Source: Nocardioides sp. GY 10113 (GTDB lineage: Bacteria; Actinomycetota; Actinomycetes; Propionibacteriales; Nocardioidaceae). From it: a stretch of DNA of 64,000 nucleotides. The notes beneath the pieces were generated by a model. It was given only the letters and a program-made list of their open reading frames with translations. It was not told where the DNA came from and searched no databases. Of the stretch, positions 21,807 through 29,389 are shown piece by piece (the stretch's first letter is position 1; every line of letters starts with the position of its first letter). The stretch lies in NCBI RefSeq assembly GCF_004919105.1, contig NZ_STGK01000008.1, positions 28,160-92,159 of the forward strand, given 5' to 3'. The translations under genes and the position numbers were made by a program.

Positions 21807-23306
21807 TCAGTACGCGAAGGCCAGCGGCCGGTCGGGGTCGTTGTCGTCGTCGCGCACCTGGGGCTCGACGAACGGCTCGGCCCCCTTGCGGATGTAGGTC
21901 AGCATCAGCTTCACCTCGACGACGGCGAGCGCGCCGTAGAGCAGGGTGAAGACGATCAGGGAGGTCAGCACCTCGCCCGCGCTCACCCCCGGCGAGACCG
22001 CGCTCTCGGTGGTCATCAGGCCGAAGACGGTCCACGGCTGGCGGCCGGTCTCGGTGAAGATCCAGCCGGCCGAGTTGGCCAGCAGCGGCATCAGCATCAG
22101 CGCGACGGCCGCGGACGTCCACAGCCTGCCGGTGGGCGCGCGGCTGCCGCGGGTCACCCACAGCACGACGGCACCGAGCGCGGCGGCCGCCACGCCGAGA
22201 CCGATCATCCAGCGGAAGGTCCAGTAGGTCAGCGGGATGTAGGGCGTGTAGTCACCCGGCGAGTAGTACGTCGTGCCCGGGTCCTGCCCGTACGTCTCGA
22301 TGTACTGCTCGCGCAGCTGGTTGATGCCCTCGACCTCGCCGTCCCAGGTCCCGGTGGCCAGGAAGGAGAGCAGGTGCGGGGTGGTGATCGACCACTTCTC
22401 CTCGGTGCCGTCGGGGGTGCCGATGGTGAGCCAGGAGAAAGACGCGGGCTGCTCGGTGTCGTAGAGCGCCTCGGCGGCCGCCATCTTCATCGGCTGCACC
22501 TCGGTCATCACCTTGCCCTGCAGGTCGCCGCTGATCGCGACGCCGAGCCCGGCGACCATCAGCAGCGCGGCGCCGCTGCGCACCGCCTTGCGGTACATCG
22601 GGGCGTCGGCCTCGAGCGTGGCCGGGGCGTCACCGCCGCGCTTGCGGATCAGCTGCCAGAAGCCCACGGCCATCACGAAGGCGGCCGCGGTCATGTAGGC
22701 GGCGGTGATGGTGTGCGGGAACGTCACCATCTGCACCTTGTTGGTGAGCACGGCGAGGAAGTCGTTGAGCTCGGCGCGACCGGTCTCGGGGTTGAACTCG
22801 TAGCCGACGGGGTGCTGCATCCAGGAGTTGGCCGCGAGGATGAAGTACGCCGACAGCAGCGTGCCGATGTGCGCCAGCCAGATGCAGGCGAGGTGCAGCT
22901 TGGGGTTCAGCCGGTCCCAGCCGAAGATCCACAGGCCGAGGAACGTGGACTCGAGGAAGAACGCGACCAGGCCCTCGACGGCCAGCGGGGCGCCGAAGAT
23001 GTCACCGACGAAGCGCGAGTAGTCGCTCCAGTTCATCCCGAACTGGAACTCCTGCACGATCCCGGTCACCACGCCGATGGCGAAGTTGATCAGGAAGAGC
23101 TTGCCGAAGAACTTGGTCAGGCGCAGCCACTCGGGGTTGCGCGTCCGAAGCCACGCGGTCTGGTAGGCCGCCACGATCCCCGAGAGCCCGATCGTGATCG
23201 GGACGAACAGGAAGTGGTAGACGGTCGTGATTGCGAACTGCCATCGGGCAATGTCGAGCGGGTCCACGAATGTGAACGTAGACCCAAAAACCGCTTGTGC
23301 ATACAT
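21807..23306 (-). CDS. cydA: Cytochrome bd oxidase subunit I
   Basis: A 499-residue heme-bearing subunit. It includes DIARWQFAITTVYHFLFVP (axial His region), GRQPWTVFGLMTT (the conserved quinol-loop end) and a short Q-loop type typical of actinobacteria. The first 12 residues (MYAQAVFGSTFT) extend beyond most CydA proteins, but ATG 23306 has AGGATGG 9 nt upstream. An alternative GTG at 23267 begins exactly at the usual family start (VDPLDIARWQF) and lacks a ribosome site. Rex-like inverted repeats lie at and before the start, consistent with redox control. First gene of the cyd run. Confidence 0.95.
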   Translation of the reverse strand: MYAQAVFGSTFTFVDPLDIARWQFAITTVYHFLFVPITIGLSGIVAAYQTAWLRTRNPEWLRLTKFFGKLFLINFAIGVVTGIVQEFQFGMNWSDYSRFVGDIFGAPLAVEGLVAFFLESTFLGLWIFGWDRLNPKLHLACIWLAHIGTLLSAYFILAANSWMQHPVGYEFNPETGRAELNDFLAVLTNKVQMVTFPHTITAAYMTAAAFVMAVGFWQLIRKRGGDAPATLEADAPMYRKAVRSGAALLMVAGLGVAISGDLQGKVMTEVQPMKMAAAEALYDTEQPASFSWLTIGTPDGTEEKWSITTPHLLSFLATGTWDGEVEGINQLREQYIETYGQDPGTTYYSPGDYTPYIPLTYWTFRWMIGLGVAAAALGAVVLWVTRGSRAPTGRLWTSAAVALMLMPLLANSAGWIFTETGRQPWTVFGLMTTESAVSPGVSAGEVLTSLIVFTLLYGALAVVEVKLMLTYIRKGAEPFVEPQVRDDDNDPDRPLAFAY

Positions 23307-23313
23307 TCACAAG
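23294..23313. promoter_or_regulatory. Rex-operator-like palindrome over the cydA start
   Basis: On the minus strand CTTGTGAATGTATGCACAAG has 6-bp arms, CTTGTG and CACAAG. The inner 16 bases TGTGAATGTATGCACA match the actinobacterial Rex box form TGTGAA-n4-TTCACA at all but one position. Streptomyces Rex is known to control cydABCD through such boxes. It covers the ATG at 23306, so either repression acts at that point or the real start is GTG 23267. Confidence 0.55.
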
Positions 23314-23341
23314 CCATCCTGAGGCTGTGATTCATCTCGCC

Positions 23342-23361
23342 TGTGAAGTTGCTGATTTCAC
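23342..23361. promoter_or_regulatory. Second TGTGAA...TTCAC inverted repeat upstream of cydA
   Basis: TGTGAA (23342-23347) and TTCAC (23357-23361) sit 36-55 bp before the cydA ATG. The 9-bp spacing differs from the standard Rex box, so it may be a degenerate second site or chance. Confidence 0.3.
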
Positions 23362-23526
23362 CTCAGGCGACGGTGCCCGAAGGGCCCCCGAAGCGCGGGA
23401 CCTTCGACCATTGACCTAGCGCCTGACCTGCGGGAATGGGCTCGGACCACCCTGCCCGACCAACGATCGGGCTCGCCCGCCGCGGGCGCTCGCCACGGTG
23501 CGGGCCCACCGCCTCGACGGCTGCCC

Positions 23527-23553
23527 GAACGGGGCGCACCTCGCGCCCCGTTC
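23527..23553 (-). terminator. Hairpin after the thiolase-fold gene
   Basis: GAACGGGGCGC (23527-23537) and GCGCCCCGTTC (23543-23553) make a perfect 11-bp stem with a 5-nt loop, beginning 7 bp beyond the stop of the minus-strand thiolase-fold gene. The remaining intergenic DNA to cydA (23554-23560 and 23314-23526) shows only the cyd promoter elements. Confidence 0.65.
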
Positions 23554-23560
23554 TGGGTGC

Positions 23561-24751
23561 TCAGCGAGCGAGGAGCACCGCCGAGCCGTGTCCGAACAGG
23601 CCCTGGTTGGCGGTGATCCCGACCCGCGCGCCCTCGACCTGGCGCCCGCCCGCCTGCCCCCGCAGCTGCCAGGTCAGCTCGCAGACCTGGGCGATCGCCT
23701 GGGCCGGCACGGCCTCCCCGAAGCAGGCCAGGCCACCCGAGGGGTTGACCGGGATCCGGCCGCCGAGCGTGGTGTCGCCGGCGCGCAGCAGGACCTCGGC
23801 CTCGCCGCGCTTGCACAGCCCGAGATCCTCGATCCAGTCCAGCTCCAGCGCCGTGGAGAGGTCGTAGACCTCGGCGACGTCGACGTCGGAGGGCGCGATC
23901 CCCGCCTCCTCGTACGCCGCGAGCGCGATCGACTCCTTGAACGTGTGCTCGGGCTCGCCGCTGGCGCCCGTGCAGTCGGTGGCCAGCAGCGGCATGTCGA
24001 TCACGGCGTTGGGGAAGGTCGGGGTGACCGTGGAGACCGCCTCCACCCGCACCGGGTCCGCCAGGCCGTGCCGGCGCGCGTAGTCGAGGCTGGTCAGCAC
24101 CACCGCGGCGGCGCCGTCGGAGGTGGCGCAGATGTCGAGCAGGTGCAGCGGGTCGGAGACCACCGCGGAGCCGAGCACGTCGGCCACCGCCACCTCCTTG
24201 CGGTACCGCGCATTCGGGTTCTCCAGGCCGTGCCGCGAGTTCTTCACCTTCACCTGCGCGAAGTCCTCGCTGGTGGCGCCGTAGAGGTCCATCCGCCGGC
24301 GCGCGTAGAGCGCGAAGTACGCCGGGTTGGTCATCCCGAGCAGCCGGAAGCGCAGCCAGTCCGGGTCGTTCCAGCGCTCCCCCGCGTTCGGCGCGAGGAA
24401 GCCCTTGGGGGTGGTGTCGGCGCCGACGACCAGCGCCACCTCCGACATCCCGGCCAGGATCCGGGCGCGGGCAGTGTCGATGGCCTGCGCGCCGGTGGCG
24501 CACGCGGCGTAGGAGGTCGCGATCCGGGCGCCGTTCCAGCCCAGCGCCTGGGCGAACGTGGAGCCGGCGACGTAGCCGGCGTACCCGTTGCGGACGGTCT
24601 CGCCGCCGACCACGAGATCGACGTCGGACCAGGCGATGCCCGCGTCGGCGAGCGCGGCACGGGCCGCGTGGACGCCGTACTCGACGAAGTTGCGTCCCCA
24701 CTTGCCCCACGGGTGCATGCCCGCGCCGGCCACGGCGATGGCGTTGCTCAT
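23561..24751 (-). CDS. Thiolase-fold lipid-transfer protein/aldolase subunit (Ltp-like)
   Basis: A 396-residue thiolase-superfamily protein (IAVAGAGMHPWGKWGRN; SYAACATGAQAID where thiolases keep the nucleophilic Cys). The usual thiolase GHP motif is replaced: NPSGGLACFGEAVPAQ. The C-terminal CxG block is also absent (NQGLFGHGSAVLL). Such non-thiolytic members pair with OB-fold zinc-ribbon proteins as retro-aldolases in steroid side-chain degradation (Ltp2/ChsH2 type). Here ATG 24751 overlaps the stop of exactly such an OB-fold gene (ATGA), and the operon has a KstR-type operator. Predicted role: sterol or bile-acid side-chain cleavage. Exact substrate unknown. Confidence 0.75.
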   Translation of the reverse strand: MSNAIAVAGAGMHPWGKWGRNFVEYGVHAARAALADAGIAWSDVDLVVGGETVRNGYAGYVAGSTFAQALGWNGARIATSYAACATGAQAIDTARARILAGMSEVALVVGADTTPKGFLAPNAGERWNDPDWLRFRLLGMTNPAYFALYARRRMDLYGATSEDFAQVKVKNSRHGLENPNARYRKEVAVADVLGSAVVSDPLHLLDICATSDGAAAVVLTSLDYARRHGLADPVRVEAVSTVTPTFPNAVIDMPLLATDCTGASGEPEHTFKESIALAAYEEAGIAPSDVDVAEVYDLSTALELDWIEDLGLCKRGEAEVLLRAGDTTLGGRIPVNPSGGLACFGEAVPAQAIAQVCELTWQLRGQAGGRQVEGARVGITANQGLFGHGSAVLLAR

Positions 24752-25200
24752 CGGATCTCCTCCGTGCTCGCGACCGGGCGCCAGCGCCAGATGGTGCGCT
24801 CCCCGGACTCGTCGACGTTCAGCGTCTCCACGACCAGCTCGACCTCGGCCCCGACCCGCAGGTCGGCCACCCCGAACCCGTCGGCGACCTGGCCCAGCAC
24901 GACCAGCCCCTCCGGCAGCTCGACCGCGGCCAGCGCGAACGGCTCGAACGGGTCGGTGGCCGGCACGAAGGGCGCCGGCGGCTGGTACTGGGCGTCGGTG
25001 TAGGACCACACCCGGCCGGTCCGCGACAGCGGCACCGTCTCGTTCTCCGAGCCCGCGCAGGCCGGGTTCCGACAGAAGCTCGCGGCCCCCTCGGGGACCG
25101 GCGGGAACACGAGGTTCGCGCAGGTCGTGCAGCGGGAGGCGAGCAGGCGGGGCTCGGCGTCGGTGGTGAACCAGCCGGCGACGGCGGGGGTGGCGGTCAA
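24748..25200 (-). CDS. Zinc-ribbon OB-fold (DUF35) protein, partner of the thiolase-fold subunit
   Basis: About 150 residues. The N-terminal rubredoxin-like zinc ribbon has SRCTTC and SFCRNPAC; the OB fold follows (GRVWSYTDAQY; FALAAVELPEGLVVLGQV). I chose TTG 25200, preceded by GGGAGGG, because the longer GTG 25239 reading would translate straight through the KstR-like operator and a TAGAGT -10 element. These proteins hold acyl-CoA substrates for thiolase-fold partners such as ChsH2 with Ltp2. Gene order and ATGA overlap with the next gene support a two-subunit enzyme. Confidence 0.75.
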   Translation of the reverse strand: MTATPAVAGWFTTDAEPRLLASRCTTCANLVFPPVPEGAASFCRNPACAGSENETVPLSRTGRVWSYTDAQYQPPAPFVPATDPFEPFALAAVELPEGLVVLGQVADGFGVADLRVGAEVELVVETLNVDESGERTIWRWRPVASTEEIR

Positions 25201-25224
25201 GGGCCCTCCCAGGGCGAGCGGAAC

Positions 25225-25243
25225 TAGAACGTGTTCCACTCTA
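25225..25243 (-). promoter_or_regulatory. KstR operator overlapping the promoter of the OB-fold/thiolase operon
   Basis: TAGAACGTGTTCCA (25225-25238) fits the KstR consensus TnnAACnnGTTnnA at every fixed base. On the minus strand TAGAGT (25243-25238) is a good -10 element whose start site would fall inside the operator, an arrangement suited to repression. KstR controls cholesterol catabolism genes in actinobacteria. Confidence 0.7.
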
Positions 25244-25303
25244 ACCGGAGGCGGCCCGGTCCGCAGGGCGCGATCCCACCCGTTGATCGAGATGGGAGCC
25301 CGT

Positions 25304-25839
25304 CCGGTGGTCGAGGTGCGGGCGGAGCGAGCCCAGCCGGTGGTTGAGGTGCGAGCGGAGCGAGCCCAGCCGGTGGTTGAGGTGCGAGCGGAGCGAGCCC
25401 AGCCGGTGGTTGAGGTGCGAGCGGAGCGAGCCCAGCCGGTGGTTGAGGTGCGAGCGGAGCGAGCCCAGCCGGTGGTTGAGGTGCGAGCGGAGCGAGCCCA
25501 GCCGGTGGTTGAGGTGCGAGCGGAGCGAGCCCAGCCGGTGGTTGAGGTGCGAGCGGAGCGAGCCCAGCCGGTGGTTGAGGTGCGAGCGGAGCGAGCCCAG
25601 CCGGTGGTTGAGGTGCGAGCGGAGCGAGCCCAGCCGGTGGTTGAGGTGCGAGCGGAGCGAGCCCAGCCGGTGGTTGAGGTGCGAGCGGAGCGAGCCCAGC
25701 CGGTGGTTGAGGTGCGAGCGGAGCGAGCCCAGCCGGTGGTTGAGGTGCGAGCGGAGCGAGCCCAGCCGGTGGTTGAGGTGCGAGCGGAGCGAGCCCAGCC
25801 GGTGGTTGAGGTGCGAGCGGAGCGAGCCTCGAAACCACC
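25304..25839 (+). repeat. 33-bp tandem array, 16 copies, ending in a full hairpin unit
   Basis: The unit reads CCGGTGGTTGAGGTGCGAGC followed by GGAGCGAGCCCAG; 15 complete units run from 25304 and the sixteenth (25799-25839) ends with the closing arm CTCGAAACCACC. The first unit carries a few substitutions; the others are virtually identical. Only the last unit can fold into the GGTGGTTGAGG/CCTCGAAACCACC hairpin. The array ends 15 bp from the stop codon of the minus-strand VanW gene. It is open in several frames but has no start region, ribosome site or family match. Confidence 0.95.
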
Positions 25840-25854
25840 GCCGCCGGCGCCGGG

Positions 25855-27651
25855 TCAGTCCTGCCCGCGGTCCTGCTTTTGCCTCGGCTTCTCCGGCTCC
25901 GGCTGCTCGCAGCGCACTGTGTCGGCCGGCGTGTAGACGGTGTGGAACGTCTCGGTGTGGTCGACCGCGGACTCGCCGGCCCGGCGGAAGGTGCGGGTGA
26001 CGTCCACCTGGAAGCCGGCGTAGCCGGTGAACGGCTCGCAGTCGGGCGTGTCCAGGATCCGGGTCGCGGGCTCGACGTAGGCGTAGCGGTCGGAGGTGGT
26101 GGACTCGATGTCCCAGACCTTCGTCGAGTACATCTGCACCGTGACCACACCCTGGCTGGAGTAGGTGCCGGGCTTCACGGTGGCGTGGATCAGCACGCCG
26201 TAGTCGGTGTCGTTGCGGAACCGCAGGTCGACCGTCGGCCAGGCCACCGTCGCCTCGCGGCCCACCGGGTAGCGGTCGATGTAGAACGAGTGCGGCTTGT
26301 GCTCGACGTCCTCGAGGCCGGCGAAGAACATCGCGTTGAAGAGCGTGGTCGCCATCTGCGAGACGCCGCCGCCGTAGTCCTTCTTCAGGATGCCGTTGGA
26401 GATGATGTAGCCGATCGTGAAGCCGTTCTCGGCCGTGCGCTCGCCGACGGTGTCGTTGAGCGAGAAGGTCTCCCCCGGCTTGAGCACCGTGCCGTCGACC
26501 AGCTCGGCGGCCCGGCCGATGTTGACGTTGCGGTACTCCGCGTAGGGGTAGTAGGTCGTGAACTCCGAGACCTTGCGCTTGATGCCGAGCGCGCGGGCGT
26601 CCGCGGTGGTGAAGTCGGCGTCGACCACCGTGGCCTTCACCTTGCCGCTGCGCTCACCCTCGGGCGCGGTGAGCAGGCCGAGGAAGACGCCGGTGACGTC
26701 GGCCGGTTCGAAGCTGACGCCGGGCTTGGCCGGCACGACCCTCGGCTTCCCGTCGACCAGCCGGACCGAGGCGTCGACCGGCTCGCCGGAGGTGGTGGCG
26801 CTCTTCACGAGCCGAGTCAGACGCTCCTGGTCGACCTCGGGCACCAGGACACCGCCCTCGTTGACCATCGACAGCGCGGAGGCGTACTGGGCGGGCCGCA
26901 GCCTGACGTCGGACTCTCCGAAGACCAGCGTGACGGGCGAGGACATGGCCGGGTTGGCGAACTCGTCGAGCGCCTGCTGCACGTCGGCGTCGTCGATCTC
27001 CGGCTGCGCGGCGGTGACCTCGAGCTCCACCCGGTCCTGCCCCTCCAGGTACGCCGCCACGATCGCGTCGCGGGCGGCATCGGTGTCGACGGCGTCTCCG
27101 GGCACCGGGTCGATCACCGTGACGCCCTTGCGGGTGAAGCGGATGCCGCCGTCGCGCGGCGGGATGCCGAGCCCCTCGGAGAGCTCGGCCAGCGTCTCGT
27201 CGAGCAGCGCCTCGTCGATCGTCACCACCGCGTCGACGTCGCCGCCGCCGGTGAAGTAGTCCCACTGCCGCGCCGGGGCCCAGCTCTCCTCGGCGCCGGC
27301 GGCGTCGACGGAGGCCTCGTAGTCGACCGAGAGCCCGAGGTCGGCCGGCGTGACCGAGGCGGTGCGGTCGCCGGGGTCGATGCCACCGCGGGTCACCGAC
27401 AGCTCGATCGACCCCTCGCCGCGCGCGCCGAAGGCCGACTCCAGCTCGGCGATCGCGTCGGCGCGCTCCATCCCGCCCACGTCGACGCCGGAGATGGAGG
27501 CGCCGCGCGGGACCCGGTCGCCGGCGACCTCGTGCGCGGCGGCGTAGCCCCCGGCGGCGAGCAGGACCAGGACCAGCAGCAGCACGATCACGAGGCGACC
27601 GCCCGGGCGCTCGGAGCGCCCCGGGCTGCTGTCCTGGTCCCAGAAAGTCAC
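25855..27651 (-). CDS. VanW-family exported cell-wall protein
   Basis: A 598-residue protein with a Pro/Arg-rich cytoplasmic tail and one membrane helix at about residues 20-40 (LVIVLLLVLVLLAAGGYAA). Next come peptidoglycan-binding-4-like repeats (around 55-320) and the VanW domain (about 375-520; SEFTTYYP, NVNIGRAAELVDGTVLKPGE, KDYGGGVSQMATTLFNA). The tail is Glu/Lys/Gln-rich. VanW proteins are linked to envelope integrity and vancomycin clusters, but no enzymatic role is established. GTG 27651 follows TAGGAT by 6 nt; that -10 overlaps the stop codon of the preceding small membrane protein gene. Confidence 0.85.
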   Translation of the reverse strand: MTFWDQDSSPGRSERPGGRLVIVLLLVLVLLAAGGYAAAHEVAGDRVPRGASISGVDVGGMERADAIAELESAFGARGEGSIELSVTRGGIDPGDRTASVTPADLGLSVDYEASVDAAGAEESWAPARQWDYFTGGGDVDAVVTIDEALLDETLAELSEGLGIPPRDGGIRFTRKGVTVIDPVPGDAVDTDAARDAIVAAYLEGQDRVELEVTAAQPEIDDADVQQALDEFANPAMSSPVTLVFGESDVRLRPAQYASALSMVNEGGVLVPEVDQERLTRLVKSATTSGEPVDASVRLVDGKPRVVPAKPGVSFEPADVTGVFLGLLTAPEGERSGKVKATVVDADFTTADARALGIKRKVSEFTTYYPYAEYRNVNIGRAAELVDGTVLKPGETFSLNDTVGERTAENGFTIGYIISNGILKKDYGGGVSQMATTLFNAMFFAGLEDVEHKPHSFYIDRYPVGREATVAWPTVDLRFRNDTDYGVLIHATVKPGTYSSQGVVTVQMYSTKVWDIESTTSDRYAYVEPATRILDTPDCEPFTGYAGFQVDVTRTFRRAGESAVDHTETFHTVYTPADTVRCEQPEPEKPRQKQDRGQD

Positions 27652-27657
27652 GGCGTC

Positions 27658-27663
27658 ATCCTA
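27658..27663 (-). promoter_or_regulatory. -10 element of the VanW gene (leaderless)
   Basis: TAGGAT on the minus strand, 6 nt before GTG 27651, overlapping the TAG stop of the upstream gene. Confidence 0.55.
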
Positions 27664-28017
27664 GGGACGGGCCAATGGCGGACCGACACCGTCCTGCGCC
27701 GCGGGGTCCTGACGGCGCCGCAGGCCGACCAGGCCGGCGACGAGCACCGCGGGCACGGCCGCCAGCAGCAGGTAGCCGCTGAGATCGCCCGAGACCAGGA
27801 AGTCGCCCTCCGCCCGGGACATGCTGAGCACGAAGGTGACCACCGCCCAGGCCGCCCCGAACGGCGCCCTGCCCCAGCCGCCGGGGAGCGCGACCAGGGT
27901 CGCCGCGGTGGCGGCCAGCCCCAGCGCCATCCCCCACCAGTAGGAGTGGAGCAGCACCGTGCAGACGGCGACGCCCACGCCGAGCAGGAGGGCGCCCAGC
28001 GCGAGGAGGATGCGCAC
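27661..28017 (-). CDS. Small four-helix membrane protein (DUF6113-like)
   Basis: A 118-residue protein with four hydrophobic segments (LLALGALLLGVGVAVCTVLL; WGMALGLAATAATLVAL; PFGAAWAVVTFVLSM; LLLAAVPAVLVAGLVGL) and a short polar C terminus. GTG 28017 lies 8 bp after the stop of mshB, so it is probably co-transcribed with it. Proteins of this size and topology are commonly found beside mshB in actinobacteria; function unknown. Confidence 0.7.
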   Translation of the reverse strand: MRILLALGALLLGVGVAVCTVLLHSYWWGMALGLAATAATLVALPGGWGRAPFGAAWAVVTFVLSMSRAEGDFLVSGDLSGYLLLAAVPAVLVAGLVGLRRRQDPAAQDGVGPPLARP

Positions 28018-28025
28018 GGCGTCGG

Positions 28026-28949
28026 TCAGGACGGCTCGATGCCGGCGAAGAGGTCGTCCTCCCAGCCGTTCTCACCCACCGGGCCCGGGACGCCCTTGAC
28101 GAGGCGGAACTGCTCCATCCCGAAGGCCTGGCTGCCGACGTTGTTGGAGAGCGCGAAGAACGGTCCGTCGGTGGTGATCTGGGTGGCGTGGGCGCGCAGG
28201 GCGTCCATCTTGCGCGACAGGTAGGCGCTGCCGTCCACCTCGGCGCTGATGTCCTCGTCGGGGCGGAACATCGGCGGCAGCGGGCCGTCGGGGTCCATGC
28301 CCTCGAAGGTGGTGGTGTCGCCGGCCGCCCGCAGCCGCCGCAGCCCCTCGCGGATCCGGCTCTCGGCGATGGCGCCCCAGTAGATCTTCGGGATGTCCCA
28401 CGCCTCCCCCAGGTCACGCCGGTACGACGGCGCGGCGGCCAGCACGGCGCCGTACATGGCCACCCGATGCGCCTGGATGTGGTCGGGGTGGCCGTAGCCG
28501 CCGAACTCGTCGTAGGTGACCAGCACCTGCGGCCGCACCTCGCGGATCACCTCGACCAGGCGGGTGGCGGCCTCGGTCAGGTCGGCGTGCCAGAAGGCGT
28601 TGGCGTGGATGTCGTCGGCGGCGACGGCGTGACCGTCCTCGTGCCACTTCATCCCCGAGTCGCGGTAGGTGCCGAAGCCGCCGAGGAACCGGTGGTCGGT
28701 GACCCCCAGCGCGGCCATCGCGTCGGCCAGCTCGCCCTTGCGGTGCTCGCCCAGCCCGTCCGTCCGGTCGGCGGCCAGGTGCTCCAGCTCGGGCACCAGG
28801 ATCTCGCCCATCTCGCCCGCGGTGCAGGTGACGAGCGTGACGCCGCGGCCCTCCGCGACGTACTTGGCCATCGTGGCGCCCTGGCCGATCGACTCGTCGT
28901 CGGGGTGGGCGTGGACCAGCAGCAGCCGCAGCGAGGGCGAGGAGCTCAT
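28026..28949 (-). CDS. mshB: N-acetyl-GlcN-Ins deacetylase (mycothiol biosynthesis)
   Basis: A 307-residue zinc deacetylase of the PIG-L/LmbE family. Zinc and catalytic residues are in HAHPDDES (His15, Asp17, Asp18) and [11 protein letters not shown]. Length and the C-terminal [13 protein letters not shown] and [16 protein letters not shown] blocks fit MshB rather than the mycothiol-S-conjugate amidase Mca, which shares the fold. It removes acetate from GlcNAc-Ins during mycothiol synthesis. TACCCT lies 7 nt before ATG 28949, suggesting a leaderless mRNA. Mycothiol users elsewhere in the window include the MDMPI protein at 39.7 kb. Confidence 0.88.
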   Translation of the reverse strand: MSSSPSLRLLLVHAHPDDESIGQGATMAKYVAEGRGVTLVTCTAGEMGEILVPELEHLAADRTDGLGEHRKGELADAMAALGVTDHRFLGGFGTYRDSGMKWHEDGHAVAADDIHANAFWHADLTEAATRLVEVIREVRPQVLVTYDEFGGYGHPDHIQAHRVAMYGAVLAAAPSYRRDLGEAWDIPKIYWGAIAESRIREGLRRLRAAGDTTTFEGMDPDGPLPPMFRPDEDISAEVDGSAYLSRKMDALRAHATQITTDGPFFALSNNVGSQAFGMEQFRLVKGVPGPVGENGWEDDLFAGIEPS

Positions 28950-28956
28950 GTCGTCC

Positions 28957-28962
28957 AGGGTA
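28957..28962 (-). promoter_or_regulatory. -10 element of mshB (leaderless)
   Basis: TACCCT on the minus strand, 7 nt before ATG 28949. Confidence 0.5.
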
Positions 28963-28979
28963 GTGAGCGCGCGGGCGTG

Positions 28980-29029
28980 CCGGTGGTTGAGGTGCGAGGC
29001 GCCCCGGCGCCGAGCCTCGAAACCCCGGC
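28980..29029 (+). repeat. Single hairpin repeat unit
   Basis: GGTTGAGG and CCTCGAAACC arms flank an inner GGCGCC-CC-GGCGCC stem. It ends 5 bp before the stop codon of the small minus-strand gene at 29035. Same family as the arrays at 25.3, 40.4, 42.0 and 62.4 kb, but not amplified. Confidence 0.8.
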
Positions 29030-29034
29030 GCGCC

Positions 29035-29325
29035 TCAGACGGGCCGGCGCTTGATCCGCTTCGGCTCGTCGGGCAGCGGCAGCGGGTCGGGGCGACTGGG
29101 CTCGGGCGCCTCCGTGGGCCCGTCGAGGTCCAGCCAGCCGTCGTAGGTCTCGACCAGCATCTCCAGGACGATCTCGGGGGCGTCGGTGGTCACCGCCCAC
29201 GGGTGGCCCTCGTCGTCGTCCTCGCCCGAGAGGCGCTCGCGCGTCACCTCCGCGGCGAAGCCGCCCCTGACCAGGGAGAGGGCGGCCAGCCTGGCCTCGT
29301 CCTCGTCGAAGAAGATCCCGCGCAC
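29035..29325 (-). CDS. Small acidic protein of unknown function
   Basis: About 97 residues beginning [19 protein letters not shown] with GTG at 29325; in-frame GTGs at 29343 and 29358 are alternatives. GATGAT lies 6 nt before 29325, matching the leaderless spacing used by other genes here. An alpha/beta start region ([15 protein letters not shown]) is followed by an acidic middle ([26 protein letters not shown]) and a Pro/Lys/Arg tail. It resembles small uncharacterised actinobacterial proteins; no function can be given. Divergent from the gene at 29390. Confidence 0.65.
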   Translation of the reverse strand: MRGIFFDEDEARLAALSLVRGGFAAEVTRERLSGEDDDEGHPWAVTTDAPEIVLEMLVETYDGWLDLDGPTEAPEPSRPDPLPLPDEPKRIKRRPV

Positions 29326-29377
29326 GCCTCCATCATCGCCCACGGCGCGGTCGAACACCCAGCGGCGGCGGGAGGAC

Positions 29378-29383
29378 TAGGTT
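29378..29383 (+). promoter_or_regulatory. -10 element of the 29390 gene (leaderless)
   Basis: TAGGTT with 6 nt to GTG 29390. Confidence 0.5.
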
Positions 29384-29389
29384 GACGGC

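Noticed and set aside
25127..26150. Long open frames of an 11-residue repeat (VVEVRAERAQP, CERSEPSRWLR and the opposite-strand PQPPAGLAPLA)
   Set aside because: They come from the 33-bp DNA repeat, which is a multiple of three and so open in several frames on both strands. No ribosome site or known repeat family supports translation.
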